Assembly (NCBI GenBank): GCA_045613545.1
Contig: JAZLBD010000009.1
Span: 124,001-188,000 of the forward strand
Length of the DNA: 64,000 bases
Reading direction: 5' to 3'
Source of the DNA: Scatosoma sp045613545
GTDB taxonomy: Bacteria; Bacillota; Clostridia; Christensenellales; Borkfalkiaceae
The notes under the pieces were generated by a model. That model worked only from the letters and a program-made list of their open reading frames with translations, was not told the DNA's origin and did not search any database. The translations under genes and the position numbers were made by a program. This document shows, one piece after another, positions 34,651 through 43,369 of this stretch. Position 1 is the stretch's first letter; each line of letters opens with the position of its first letter.

Positions 34651-35511
34651 TTATTTTTCCGAAAATAAATCCTCAATATCCTCTTTCAAAAAGGTATAAT
34701 CGGTGTTGCAGTAATGGCAATGGACGCTCACTTTACCCTCTTCTTTTACAATCTGTAAAAGGCTCTCCTTGCCCATAGATACGAGAACGCCTCCGATATA
34801 ATTTCTCGAACAGTTGCATTGATACCGAACTTCTTTTTCTTCCACGCTTTCCGCAAAATAACGTTCTTTAGCGGACAGCAAAACGCTTTCTTTCATTTTT
34901 TTAAGCGCCTCTTCTTGCAACTTCTTATCTTGCGCAAGCGCCACCCCCTCTTTGGAGGCAAACGGCAACGGTTGGAGGCAAACGAGCCCCGCAAAAGACA
35001 ACGATCCGTCACTTGCAAACTCCACCCTCGTCGAAAAATGAGTTGGCAATTGTTCGCTCACGGAAAAATACTCTTCCATTTGTCGATCGAAATTTCCAAA
35101 AACCGCCTCGACCGACCCTACGAACGGGCGAGAATACCCGTCGTCGCGAATGACCGTCACAGTCCCCTCTTTTTGAAAAATCGTAGAGGCGTCGTCTAAA
35201 AAACAAGCGTTCGTTTTCGCTTTTTTCGGACGAGGTTCGTCAATCGACCCGCGAATATCCAAAAAGTAATTACCGGACGCGGAAATATTTTTCACTGCGC
35301 CGTCCCCTTTGACCGCGAGGGAAACGCTTCCCTTTTCTCCTTTGAGCCACACGCTCATATACGCCGTGAAAAGCAAGCATTTAACCAAAAGACTGGACGC
35401 CGTTTGGTTGGTTTGATGGAGCTCTATCGCCTTTTGCGCCATTTTCGTACCGTCGATCATCGTCAAGGATATTTCGTCACTATGAATTAACGTTTTTATC
35501 GTATTGTACAT
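34651..35511 (-). CDS. hslO: Redox-regulated chaperone Hsp33
   Basis: A 286-residue Hsp33, a holdase activated by oxidation. The C-terminal zinc/redox centre is complete: CNCSRNYI and, about 33 residues later, CHYCNTDYTF. The N-terminal domain has the family segments ALLVKCLLFTAYMS-like and VSLAVKGDGAVKNISASGNYF, though the usual GE.L.V glycine pattern is looser. It lies within an operon with a methyltransferase and the TPR gene. Confidence 0.92.
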   Translation of the reverse strand: MYNTIKTLIHSDEISLTMIDGTKMAQKAIELHQTNQTASSLLVKCLLFTAYMSVWLKGEKGSVSLAVKGDGAVKNISASGNYFLDIRGSIDEPRPKKAKTNACFLDDASTIFQKEGTVTVIRDDGYSRPFVGSVEAVFGNFDRQMEEYFSVSEQLPTHFSTRVEFASDGSLSFAGLVCLQPLPFASKEGVALAQDKKLQEEALKKMKESVLLSAKERYFAESVEEKEVRYQCNCSRNYIGGVLVSMGKESLLQIVKEEGKVSVHCHYCNTDYTFLKEDIEDLFSEK

Positions 35512-35518
35512 ACTTTCC

Positions 35519-36253
35519 TCACTTTTTACGGGCGATTACACAAATTCGATCGGTAGTTTCGAGCGATTCTCCCAAGTGTCCGAACGTTTCGATCACCGTA
35601 AAGCCACTCTCTTCTAAAACCACTTGTACTTCTTCCAGCGTATATACGTATTGTGTGTGTTTTTCGTCAAAACGAACGTAATCGCTTGCATTTTTTTTCA
35701 CAAAAAGGGAAACGTCCATCGTCACGACGTCCCCGTCGCGTTTATTGAAAGCTAGATAGGTGACGTCCTCCCGATCATCCACCGAAACGCTCGAAGTGAG
35801 TTTTTCTTCGAATTTCTTTTTCGAGCTGAAATCGAAAAGGAAAATTCCGCCTGCTTTTAAGCCCCTCTTCACCGATTGAAAAGCGGAAGCTAACTTCGTT
35901 TTCGGCACGTAATTGATACAGTCGTTGATCGCCGTCATAAAATCGTATTTTTGCGGAGAAGTAAATTTTACGATATCCCCCAAAATATACGGGCAGTTTA
36001 CCCCCTCTTTCTTGGAAAGAGCTTCCGCTTTCGTCAACATTGGCAAGGAAATATCCATTCCCGTCATATCAAACCCCGCGCGGAAGAACGCGCGCGTGAA
36101 ATAACCGCTACCGCAACCGACGTCTAAGCCTTTATACACACCGTAGCGTTTTAGTTTCCCAATGAAATACTGCGACCAATTTTCATAGCCGCAGTCGTCG
36201 TTGAGATATTCGAACCATTCGGCAAGATAATCATAAGCCGTTTGATTTTTCAT
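35519..36253 (-). CDS. Class I SAM-dependent methyltransferase
   Basis: A 244-residue methyltransferase with a Rossmann fold. Motif I is GLDVGCGSGYFTRAF, the acidic residue follows in TGMDIS, and the middle strand is YDFMTAINDCINYV, typical of small-molecule methyltransferases of the Methyltransf_25 type. Substrate unknown. It starts 16 bases after the polytopic membrane gene and ends 7 bases before hslO. Confidence 0.82.
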   Translation of the reverse strand: MKNQTAYDYLAEWFEYLNDDCGYENWSQYFIGKLKRYGVYKGLDVGCGSGYFTRAFFRAGFDMTGMDISLPMLTKAEALSKKEGVNCPYILGDIVKFTSPQKYDFMTAINDCINYVPKTKLASAFQSVKRGLKAGGIFLFDFSSKKKFEEKLTSSVSVDDREDVTYLAFNKRDGDVVTMDVSLFVKKNASDYVRFDEKHTQYVYTLEEVQVVLEESGFTVIETFGHLGESLETTDRICVIARKK

Positions 36254-36269
36254 ACGCCCTCCCTTTTTC

Positions 36270-37553
36270 TCATTGCCCGAGCAATTTGGGCGGTTTACGC
36301 TTTTTCTTTTTCGTATCCGTATCTTGCAAAGCGCGTTCGCGTTCCTCGAATTGTTTGTTATATTCGACGTAGCGCGCGTCGTTCTTATGCTCTTGTTCGT
36401 ACGCCTCGCTGTCCTCTTTTATGACCGTCTTGCTCTCTCGCAGGCGTTTCAAATCTTCACGCGTAAAGGAAGTGGGCAGTTCGTAAACTTCGAGTTCGTC
36501 GTCGATCGGTTTAATGGGACGCGCCACCAAATTCGATTTTCCTGCCGCCAAAAGCGTGCGACGGTATTCTTTTTCCGCTGCGCTTTCGTCGCCCGTTTCC
36601 GCGCGCGTACCGTCTTTATTGAAGAGTCCTCTACCAACCTTAGCGCCTTGAAGTTTGGGATTGATAAACTTATCGAACGCCCATTGCGAGAAACTTATCC
36701 AAACGAGCAAACACCAAGCAAGCCCGAAAATGAGCAGAATGAAAATTGCGAAAATCGTAAAGAAATCGCCGAGCAAGAAAAGTAAGAACGGAAGAAGCGC
36801 CATCGCCGCAAAGAAAACCGTTTGCGGGATCATACCAACCGTCATAAAGAACGCGTTTTTGAAAAGCGCGAAGAATTTTTGTTCGTAGTTTACCCCCAAA
36901 GAGATCATCCAAAAGGTCATAAACGTGGACAAAACGATCAAGCTTACGCTGAGAATTTTGGAAAACACGAACCAAAATCTTCTAAACCCCGTCACCTCTT
37001 CCAAAGCGAGCGTGACGTTTGCCGTATCAATGAAGAAGTTGCATATAAACAAAATCACACTCAAAAAAAGCCCTGCTTGCAACGCGTTTTTATAGTTGAG
37101 CTTTACTCCACGCCAAAAATCGTTCGTGACGAAAATTCCCTCCGTCCAAACCATGTTTCGAATGACGTACATACCGCCGGAAAGTCCAACGCAAGCGACG
37201 AAACAACTGATCGCGATTCCGCCAAAGCGCATCATATTGGATTGTAAAGTGATGTATTCGGAAACCCCCGCAAACTCAGGAAGCGCGCCCACGCCGACGC
37301 CGAGATTGGAGCCGAACGGATAAATAACGCCGTTGGATTGATCGAGAACGCCACAAACCACGATCCAGACGATCGTGGGAATGAAGAAGAGTAAAACGAG
37401 CAAGTTAATCTTAAAAATTTTGCCAAAATTCCCCTTAAATATATCCCAAAATAATTGCCAGCGGTTGGTAGGAAGGGTGCTTCTTGCATATTCTTCGCTA
37501 CGCTCTTTCCCCTCCAACATTCTCGTGAAAAAACCTTTCTTTTGCTGTGCCAT
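36270..37553 (-). CDS. Polytopic membrane protein with long charged C-terminal tail
   Basis: A 427-residue membrane protein; I do not recognise the family with certainty, though the helix layout recalls DUF624/YesL-type proteins. Six or so hydrophobic segments occur at about residues 45-70, 105-130, 150-172, 185-212 and 225-290 (two close together). From about residue 300 the protein is soluble and charged, ending with a Lys-rich KKKKRKPPKLLGQ. I chose ATG 37553 (after TAGGAG) over the upstream ATG at 37601. It leads the five-gene operon to 32132. Confidence 0.7.
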   Translation of the reverse strand: MAQQKKGFFTRMLEGKERSEEYARSTLPTNRWQLFWDIFKGNFGKIFKINLLVLLFFIPTIVWIVVCGVLDQSNGVIYPFGSNLGVGVGALPEFAGVSEYITLQSNMMRFGGIAISCFVACVGLSGGMYVIRNMVWTEGIFVTNDFWRGVKLNYKNALQAGLFLSVILFICNFFIDTANVTLALEEVTGFRRFWFVFSKILSVSLIVLSTFMTFWMISLGVNYEQKFFALFKNAFFMTVGMIPQTVFFAAMALLPFLLFLLGDFFTIFAIFILLIFGLAWCLLVWISFSQWAFDKFINPKLQGAKVGRGLFNKDGTRAETGDESAAEKEYRRTLLAAGKSNLVARPIKPIDDELEVYELPTSFTREDLKRLRESKTVIKEDSEAYEQEHKNDARYVEYNKQFEERERALQDTDTKKKKRKPPKLLGQ

Positions 37554-37577
37554 ACAAACTCCTATTTTTTTAGCTGG

Positions 37578-37601
37578 GCGACGTTTTCGTTGCTCGCCCA
37601 A
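37578..37601 (-). promoter_or_regulatory. Leader hairpin before the membrane protein gene
   Basis: GGGCGA and TCGCCC form a six-pair stem that can extend inward with CG pairs, between the promoter and the ribosome site. There is no T run, so it is not a terminator; it may be a leader element. No function known. Confidence 0.35.
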
Positions 37602-37624
37602 GAGATTATTCCTCTATTATCTAC

Positions 37625-37653
37625 ATTGTACTACAAATTCCACTTTTTTTCAA
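37625..37653 (-). promoter_or_regulatory. Sigma-A promoter of the membrane-protein operon
   Basis: TTGAAA (37653-37648), 17 bases, TACAAT (37630-37625) on the minus strand. Confidence 0.7.
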
Positions 37654-37783
37654 GGGAAAAGCCGTTTGATTTCAAATATTTTTCCGCTTTTTTTCCAGTT
37701 TTCACGATTTTTTAACGTTTGACATAGAATAAACCAAACGCCCGCACCACGTACGACGTTTATTTTCTAAAAGAGGGGGAGCT

Positions 37784-38842
37784 ATGCAAAAATACCGTAT
37801 CGGGATCGTTGGCGCAACGGGGCTTGTCGGTCAAACCCTTTTGAAAAATTTGTCAAATCACCCCTATTTTACTGTCACTGCCCTTTCCGCTTCCGCACAG
37901 TCCGCTCACCGACCGATTAAAACCTTTTTTCCTTTCCTCCCTCCGAACGTCGCCTCTCTTCCCTTACTTGATTTGAAAGAGGATTTTTCCGCTTTCTGCG
38001 ATGCTTGCGACGGAGTTTTCGTCGCATGCGGAGGAGGTAAAAGCGAAATTCAATGCTTGGAAGAATTCTTGGCAAAACGGGAAAAACTCGTAATCTCCTG
38101 CAACGCGCCTCATCGCGTTTTTCCCGACGTACCCGTAGTGATTCCCGAACTCAACGGCGATCATTTACGCGTTTTATCCGCGCAGAAAAAACGGCTAGCA
38201 ACAAAACGTGGCGCGGTGGTTTGCAAATGCAATTGTTCGTTGCAATCCTATCTCCCCGCCCTTTTCCCCTTGCTTCCCCTCGGCGTGAAAAAAGTGTGGG
38301 TTTCCACCTATCAAGCGTTGTCGGGCGCGGGAAAACAAGCTTTGACCGATCCGCTCTTTCGAAACAACCTCGTCCCCTTTATCGACGGCGAAGAGGAAAA
38401 AAGCGAACGGGAGCCTCTTAAAATTTTAGGTCGCTTAAAGCAGGGCAAAATCGTAGAGGCAACCTCCCCCCTTTTTAGTGCGCAATGCGTTCGCGTTCCA
38501 ATCGACTTTGGGCATCTTGCCACCGTTTCCGTATTGCTTGAAAAACCGACGAGCGAAGAAGAAATTATCCGTCTTTGGAAAACCTACTCCCCCCCTAACG
38601 AGGTCACCGATTTACCCTCTTGCCCCAAGAGTTTTTTGCACTATTCCGACTCTCCGTTCGACCCGCAAGCGAAGCGCTGTTTAGAGGGCGACGGGATGCG
38701 CGTTTACCTTGGAAGACTTCGGAAAGACCCCCTCTCTTCCTATAAATTTATCGGACTCTCGCACAACCTTATTCGAGGGTCGGCAGGGGGCGCGATTTTT
38801 CTTGCAGAACTACTCGTTAAAAGGGGGTATTTTGATGATTAA
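37784..38842 (+). CDS. asd: Aspartate-semialdehyde dehydrogenase (or AGPR-fold relative)
   Basis: A 352-residue NADP-dependent dehydrogenase that reduces aspartyl phosphate to the semialdehyde, the branch point to diaminopimelate. The Rossmann start IGIVGATGLVGQTLLKNL, VACGGGKSE, the likely catalytic cysteine in KCNCSLQSY, WVSTYQALSGAG and the active-site histidine segment RVPIDFGHLATVSV are visible. It is divergent from the E. coli type. The N-acetylglutamyl-phosphate reductase family shares the fold, but the dapA-dapB context supports Asd. A purine-rich GAGGGGGAG site precedes the ATG; no clear promoter or lysine riboswitch is seen in the 130 bases upstream. Confidence 0.82.
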   Translation: MQKYRIGIVGATGLVGQTLLKNLSNHPYFTVTALSASAQSAHRPIKTFFPFLPPNVASLPLLDLKEDFSAFCDACDGVFVACGGGKSEIQCLEEFLAKREKLVISCNAPHRVFPDVPVVIPELNGDHLRVLSAQKKRLATKRGAVVCKCNCSLQSYLPALFPLLPLGVKKVWVSTYQALSGAGKQALTDPLFRNNLVPFIDGEEEKSEREPLKILGRLKQGKIVEATSPLFSAQCVRVPIDFGHLATVSVLLEKPTSEEEIIRLWKTYSPPNEVTDLPSCPKSFLHYSDSPFDPQAKRCLEGDGMRVYLGRLRKDPLSSYKFIGLSHNLIRGSAGGAIFLAELLVKRGYFDD

Positions 38843-39716
38843 ACATACTTTGTTTCAAGGAATCGCCACCGCTATGATAACTCCTTTTTCCGAGGATAAT
38901 ACCGTTGACTTCGAGGGGTTGGAACTGCTTATTCAACGGCAAATCGAGGCGGGAATTTCCGCCCTTGTCGTCCTTGGTTCAACGGGAGAGCCGATCGCTC
39001 TTTCCCCGAAAGAAAAATCCTCCGTTTTTTCCTTTTTTATCGAGCGCGCGAAAGGTGAAATCCCCTTAATTTTCGGATGCGGAAACGGGAATATGGAGGA
39101 AACGGTTTTTTGGGCGAAAAAGTCCTATGAAATGGGGGCGGACGGACTGCTCGTATCCACCCCTTACTATAACAAATGCACCCAAAAAGGGCTAATTCAT
39201 TATTATCAACGGGTGGCAAGCGCAACCCCTCTACCTATCGTCGTTTACAACGTTCCCTCAAGAACGGGGGTCAATATTTTGCCTGCCACGATGGGAAAAA
39301 TCAGCAAAATCCCCACCGTAGTAGGGTTGAAAGACGCCTCGCACGATTTTTCTCAATCTCTCACTTTTCTAAACGAATTAAAAATCCCTTTCTATAGCGG
39401 TGACGACGAATATAATTTCCCCTTTTTTTGCTGTGGCGCGCAGGGAAGTATTTCCGTTCTTTCCAACTTATTGCCCTCGCGTATGGTAGAACTATTCCAT
39501 ACAAGCAAAATCGACATTCAAAAAGCCAAAACGATGCACAACGAATTATTGCCCACTCTCCGTTCTTGCTTTTCAGAGGTCAATCCTATTCCGATCAAAC
39601 GGGCGATGCAACTGATCGGCTTACCCGCCGGCTCCCCCCGACCTCCGTTGACGCCACTTTCAACGGCGAACGAACAACGGCTACGAAAAGCGCTCAATAA
39701 CTTTCTTTGGAGGTAG
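38835..39716 (+). CDS. dapA: 4-hydroxy-tetrahydrodipicolinate synthase
   Basis: A 293-residue TIM-barrel aldolase condensing pyruvate with aspartate semialdehyde. Motifs: GSTGEPIAL (GTTGE type), the catalytic Tyr segment PIVVYNVPSRTGVN, and the Schiff-base lysine in VVGLKDASHDF. The start at ATG 38835 overlaps the last 8 bases of asd and follows AAGGGGG; a longer in-frame ORF from 38709 lies inside asd and lacks support. Translationally coupled within asd-dapA-dapB. Confidence 0.95.
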   Translation: MIKHTLFQGIATAMITPFSEDNTVDFEGLELLIQRQIEAGISALVVLGSTGEPIALSPKEKSSVFSFFIERAKGEIPLIFGCGNGNMEETVFWAKKSYEMGADGLLVSTPYYNKCTQKGLIHYYQRVASATPLPIVVYNVPSRTGVNILPATMGKISKIPTVVGLKDASHDFSQSLTFLNELKIPFYSGDDEYNFPFFCCGAQGSISVLSNLLPSRMVELFHTSKIDIQKAKTMHNELLPTLRSCFSEVNPIPIKRAMQLIGLPAGSPRPPLTPLSTANEQRLRKALNNFLWR

Positions 39717-39718
39717 TT

Positions 39719-40429
39719 TTGATAAATATTTTATTATGCGGTTGCGGAAAAATGGGAAGAGCCGTTTGGGAAGCTTGTAAAGATTTCGACGATATGCAAA
39801 TCGTTTGCGGAATTGACCCCCAAACGACGAATTTCCCTTGTAAAACCTACCCCAATTTTCGGAATATTGCGGAAAACGTGGACGCGGTGATTGATTTTTC
39901 CGCCCCATCGGGTCTTAAAGATAGGCTGAATTTTTGCGAAGATCGGCAAACGAAACTCGTCGTTGCCACAACGGGGTTTTCCGAAGAGGAATACGAGCAA
40001 ATTCGCGGGGTAAGTAGACGGATTCCCATCTTGTTATCCGCCAATCTTTGCCCTACTATTTTCCTTTTTCAAACGATCGCTAAAAAAATTCACGAGGTTT
40101 TACAAAGCTTCGACGTGGAAATTATCGAAAAACACCACAATCAAAAAAAAGACGCCCCCTCGGGGACGGCGAAAGTCTTGTCGAATCTCGTAAAAAACGC
40201 CCCCGTTCATTCCTTACGAGGGGGAACGATCACGGGGGAACATTCTGTTTGTTTTTTTGGGCAAGACGAAGAAATTACACTCACGCATAGAGCCTACAAC
40301 CGAAGTATATTCGCAAAGGGCGCTCTGCAAGCGGTACGTTTCCTCGCCTTAAAAGATTGCGGACTATTTTCCATGCAAGATTTATGTCAAACGTCGATCT
40401 CTTCCAGCTCTTGTATCCAAAGGGTATAG
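39719..40429 (+). CDS. dapB: 4-hydroxy-tetrahydrodipicolinate reductase, TTG start
   Basis: A 236-residue NAD(P)H-dependent reductase of the diaminopimelate path. The nucleotide site is LLCGCGKMGRAVWEA and the catalytic signature is EKHHNQKKDAPSGTAKVL. The likely start is TTG at 39719, 5 bases after the GGAGG that itself overlaps the dapA stop. The family normally ends near GLFSMQDL; the last 14 residues here (CQTSISSSSCIQRV) are an extension that runs antisense into the end of nadE, an overlap of 43 bases. Confidence 0.93.
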   Translation: MINILLCGCGKMGRAVWEACKDFDDMQIVCGIDPQTTNFPCKTYPNFRNIAENVDAVIDFSAPSGLKDRLNFCEDRQTKLVVATTGFSEEEYEQIRGVSRRIPILLSANLCPTIFLFQTIAKKIHEVLQSFDVEIIEKHHNQKKDAPSGTAKVLSNLVKNAPVHSLRGGTITGEHSVCFFGQDEEITLTHRAYNRSIFAKGALQAVRFLALKDCGLFSMQDLCQTSISSSSCIQRV

Positions 40430-42294
40430 TAGGCGTCGGAGGACATTCTCCAATCCCCTCTTGCCGAAAGGCAAACGGGACTCACCTTTACCCCGTCCGG
40501 CAGACTACTGCGCTTAAATTGTTGGGTGAAAAACCGACGATAGAAATTTTTGAGCCATTTCAAAATCGTAGAGCCGTCAAACAAGCCGTCGAAACTACGG
40601 CATGCGCACGCGTAAATCTTTTTAGGGGAAGCCCCTCTTGCGATGAAATGATACAAGAAATAATCGTGCAAGATGTACGGGCCTACTAAATCTTCCGTTT
40701 TTTGCGTGATTTTTTCGCCGTCGGAGGGGAGAAGTTCGGGAGAAATTTCCGTGTTGCAAACGGCAAACAGGGTTTCTTGGAGGGTTCCGCCGAACCGTTT
40801 CGCCTCGCTTTCTACCAAATGGCGGACGAGGGTTTTCGCTATCGAGGAATTCACGCCGTACATCGACATTTGATCGCCGTTATACGTACACCATCCGAGC
40901 GCAAGTTCACTCATATCCCCCGTTCCAACCACGATTCCATTCGTTTGGTTGGCAAGATCCATCAAAATCAGCGTTCGCATACGCGCTTGCGCATTTTCAT
41001 AGGTGGCGTCGTATTCGTCCTCCGCATGGCCGATATCCTTAAAATGTTGTTTCACGCTCTCCACGATGGAAATTTCCTTGAGTGTTGCGCCTACCCCTTT
41101 TACGAGGGACAAGGCGTTTTGATAGGTCTTACCCGTCGTGCCAAAACCGGGCATCGTCACGCAAATAATCCCCTTTCTATCCCACCGCAACATATCAAAG
41201 GCGCGCACGGTGACGAGCAATGCGAGGGTGGAATCCAAACCGCCCGAAATCCCGAGCACTGCGGTTTTTGCGCCAACGTGCTGAAGTCTACGGGCAAGCG
41301 CTTGCGACTGCACCGTTAAAACGAGTTTGGAAAGCTCGTTCCGTTCACACTCGTTTTCGGGAACGAACGGGGTTTGGGAAAAAAGGCGCGTGGGCGTTTG
41401 ATCGCCGACGAAATCGGCGTACACCCTTGTGTATTCGCTCGTTTGACTGTTATACGTGGTTGTTTTTTGACGCTCGAACGTCAAATAATCCACGTCTACT
41501 TCCGCTACGGCGTACCCGCTCGTAAACGGCTCGCTTTCCGCTAAAATTTCGCCGTTTTCACACACGATATTATGCCCCGAATATACCGTTTCCGACGTGG
41601 ATTCACTCGTATTAGGATTTGCATAGACGTAGGCGCAATCGTTCTTTCTCGATTGCGTTTGGACGAGCATTCGACGGTATTCTACTTTCCCCACAAGCTC
41701 GTTCGACGCCGACAAATTGACGACGACCGTCGCCCCTGCTTTGGTATGCTCGATACTCGGGGAATCGGAAACCCATAAATCTTCGCAAATTTCGCAAGCA
41801 ACGACTACGTTTTTCGCCTTTTCGTCGCATACAAGCAGTTTTTTGCCAAAAGGCACTTGTTTTTTTTCAATCGTCACCCATTCCGTTTGCTCGGGCGCGG
41901 GGGCAAAGTAGCGAAGTTCGTAAAATTCACCGTAGTTGGGAACGCTCGTTTTGGGGAAAATCCCTACGATTTCACCGCCCGAAATTGCGGCGCCACAATT
42001 GTAGATTTTTCCGTCCTTTTCAAACGGCAAGCCCACAAACGCGAGAACTTTCTTCCCCTTTGTAAAGGTTGCAAGCTCGATAAGACCTTTCTTGCAAGCG
42101 TCTAACAAAGTCGAGAGCAACACTAAATCTCCGCAGGTATAACCGCACAAGCAAAGTTCGGGGAAAACGACGAGTTCGACCCCGTCCGCGATCGCACGAT
42201 CTATTTTTCGTTTGATTTCGGAAACGTTATGCGAAACGTCTCCGATTTTGAGGTCGAAACTGACAGCTCCGACCTTCAAAAAACCGTCTTTCAT
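40387..42294 (-). CDS. nadE: Glutamine-dependent NAD+ synthetase
   Basis: A 635-residue two-domain enzyme making NAD+ from nicotinate adenine dinucleotide. The N-terminal nitrilase-type glutaminase domain (1-290) has the triad in VVFPELCLCG, the lysine near KTSVPNYGEF and the cysteine in VACEICEDLW. The C-terminal synthetase has the P-loop GISGGLDSTLALL and GTGDMSELALGW. It converges on dapB with a coding overlap and no visible terminator. It lies 31 bases after recA on the same strand. Confidence 0.95.
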   Translation of the reverse strand: MKDGFLKVGAVSFDLKIGDVSHNVSEIKRKIDRAIADGVELVVFPELCLCGYTCGDLVLLSTLLDACKKGLIELATFTKGKKVLAFVGLPFEKDGKIYNCGAAISGGEIVGIFPKTSVPNYGEFYELRYFAPAPEQTEWVTIEKKQVPFGKKLLVCDEKAKNVVVACEICEDLWVSDSPSIEHTKAGATVVVNLSASNELVGKVEYRRMLVQTQSRKNDCAYVYANPNTSESTSETVYSGHNIVCENGEILAESEPFTSGYAVAEVDVDYLTFERQKTTTYNSQTSEYTRVYADFVGDQTPTRLFSQTPFVPENECERNELSKLVLTVQSQALARRLQHVGAKTAVLGISGGLDSTLALLVTVRAFDMLRWDRKGIICVTMPGFGTTGKTYQNALSLVKGVGATLKEISIVESVKQHFKDIGHAEDEYDATYENAQARMRTLILMDLANQTNGIVVGTGDMSELALGWCTYNGDQMSMYGVNSSIAKTLVRHLVESEAKRFGGTLQETLFAVCNTEISPELLPSDGEKITQKTEDLVGPYILHDYFLYHFIARGASPKKIYACACRSFDGLFDGSTILKWLKNFYRRFFTQQFKRSSLPDGVKVSPVCLSARGDWRMSSDAYYTLWIQELEEIDV

Positions 42295-42325
42295 TTTTTA
42301 ACTCCCAGTAAAAAGGATTTTTTTC

Positions 42326-43348
42326 TCATTCTTCGTCTTTCTCAACGATGCCTTTTGCGGCATTGCGAATTTTCTCCTCGATTTCGGCAAGAATTGCGGG
42401 GTTGTCCTTCAAATATTGACGCATTTTCTCTCTGCCTTGCGCCACTTTTTCGTCGTTATAGCTAAACCAAGCGCCACTTTTTCCGATAACGTCGTATTGA
42501 CAGCCCATATCAATAATACAGCCTTCTTGAGAAATCCCTTCGCCAAAGACGATATCGAATTCCGCTTGACGGAATGGAGGCGCTAATTTATTTTTTACAA
42601 TCTTCGCTTTCGTTCTGTTCCCCATAATACCGTCGCCGTCTTTGAGTGAATCCGTTCTTCTTACGTCGATACGAATGCTCGCGTAGAACTTGAGCGCTTT
42701 CCCGCCTGTCGTCGTTTCGGGATTGCCGAACATTACACCGACCTTTTCACGAAGTTGGTTGATGAAAATCACGCAAGTTTTCGATTTGTTTACGATCGCC
42801 GTAAGTTTACGGAGGGCTTGCGACATAAGTCTTGCTTGCAACCCTACGTGTGAGTCGCCCATATCCCCCTCGATTTCCGCTTTGGGTGTGAGCGCAGCCA
42901 CCGAGTCGATAACGATCATATCCACCGCGGAGCTTCTCACGAGCGCTTCGCAAATATCGAGCGCTTGTTCGCCCGTGTCCGGTTGCGAAACATACAAATC
43001 GTCGAGGTTTACCCCTAATTTCTTCGCATATACGGGATCGAGCGCGTGTTCCGCGTCGATAAACGCAGCCACACCGCCGAGTTTTTGCGTTTCCGCAATC
43101 GCGTGCAAGGCAACCGTCGTTTTACCCGAAGATTCCGGGCCGTAGATTTCGATGATTCTTCCACGGGGCAATCCGCCTACGCCGAGCGCTAAATCGAGCG
43201 TTAAACAACCGGTAGGAATCACGTCTATTTCCGTTTGTCCAGCCTCGTCGCCAAGACGCATAATCGAGCCTTTGCCGTATTGCTTTTCAATTTGCAATAA
43301 AACGGCGTCGAGCGCTTTTAATTTTTCGCTGTTTTTTTCTTTTATCAT
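42326..43348 (-). CDS. recA: Recombinase RecA
   Basis: A 340-residue RecA with the Walker A GPESSGKTT, Walker B VDMIVIDSVAAL, L1/L2 loops (VGVMFGNPETTTGG) and the MAW-like N-terminal KALDAVLLQIEKQYGKGSIMRLG. It catalyses homologous pairing and LexA cleavage. ATG 43348 follows GAGGAG at 7 bases; an ATG at 43363 that embeds this site is rejected. Its gene lies 21 bases after cinA, a common pairing in Firmicutes. Confidence 0.98.
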   Translation of the reverse strand: MIKEKNSEKLKALDAVLLQIEKQYGKGSIMRLGDEAGQTEIDVIPTGCLTLDLALGVGGLPRGRIIEIYGPESSGKTTVALHAIAETQKLGGVAAFIDAEHALDPVYAKKLGVNLDDLYVSQPDTGEQALDICEALVRSSAVDMIVIDSVAALTPKAEIEGDMGDSHVGLQARLMSQALRKLTAIVNKSKTCVIFINQLREKVGVMFGNPETTTGGKALKFYASIRIDVRRTDSLKDGDGIMGNRTKAKIVKNKLAPPFRQAEFDIVFGEGISQEGCIIDMGCQYDVIGKSGAWFSYNDEKVAQGREKMRQYLKDNPAILAEIEEKIRNAAKGIVEKDEE

Positions 43349-43369
43349 ATCTTTTCTCCTCAAAAGTTT

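Noticed and set aside
37714..37783. Possible asd promoter starting at TTTGACATAG
   Set aside because: TTGACA is present but no acceptable -10 lies 16-18 bases downstream, so no promoter is claimed.
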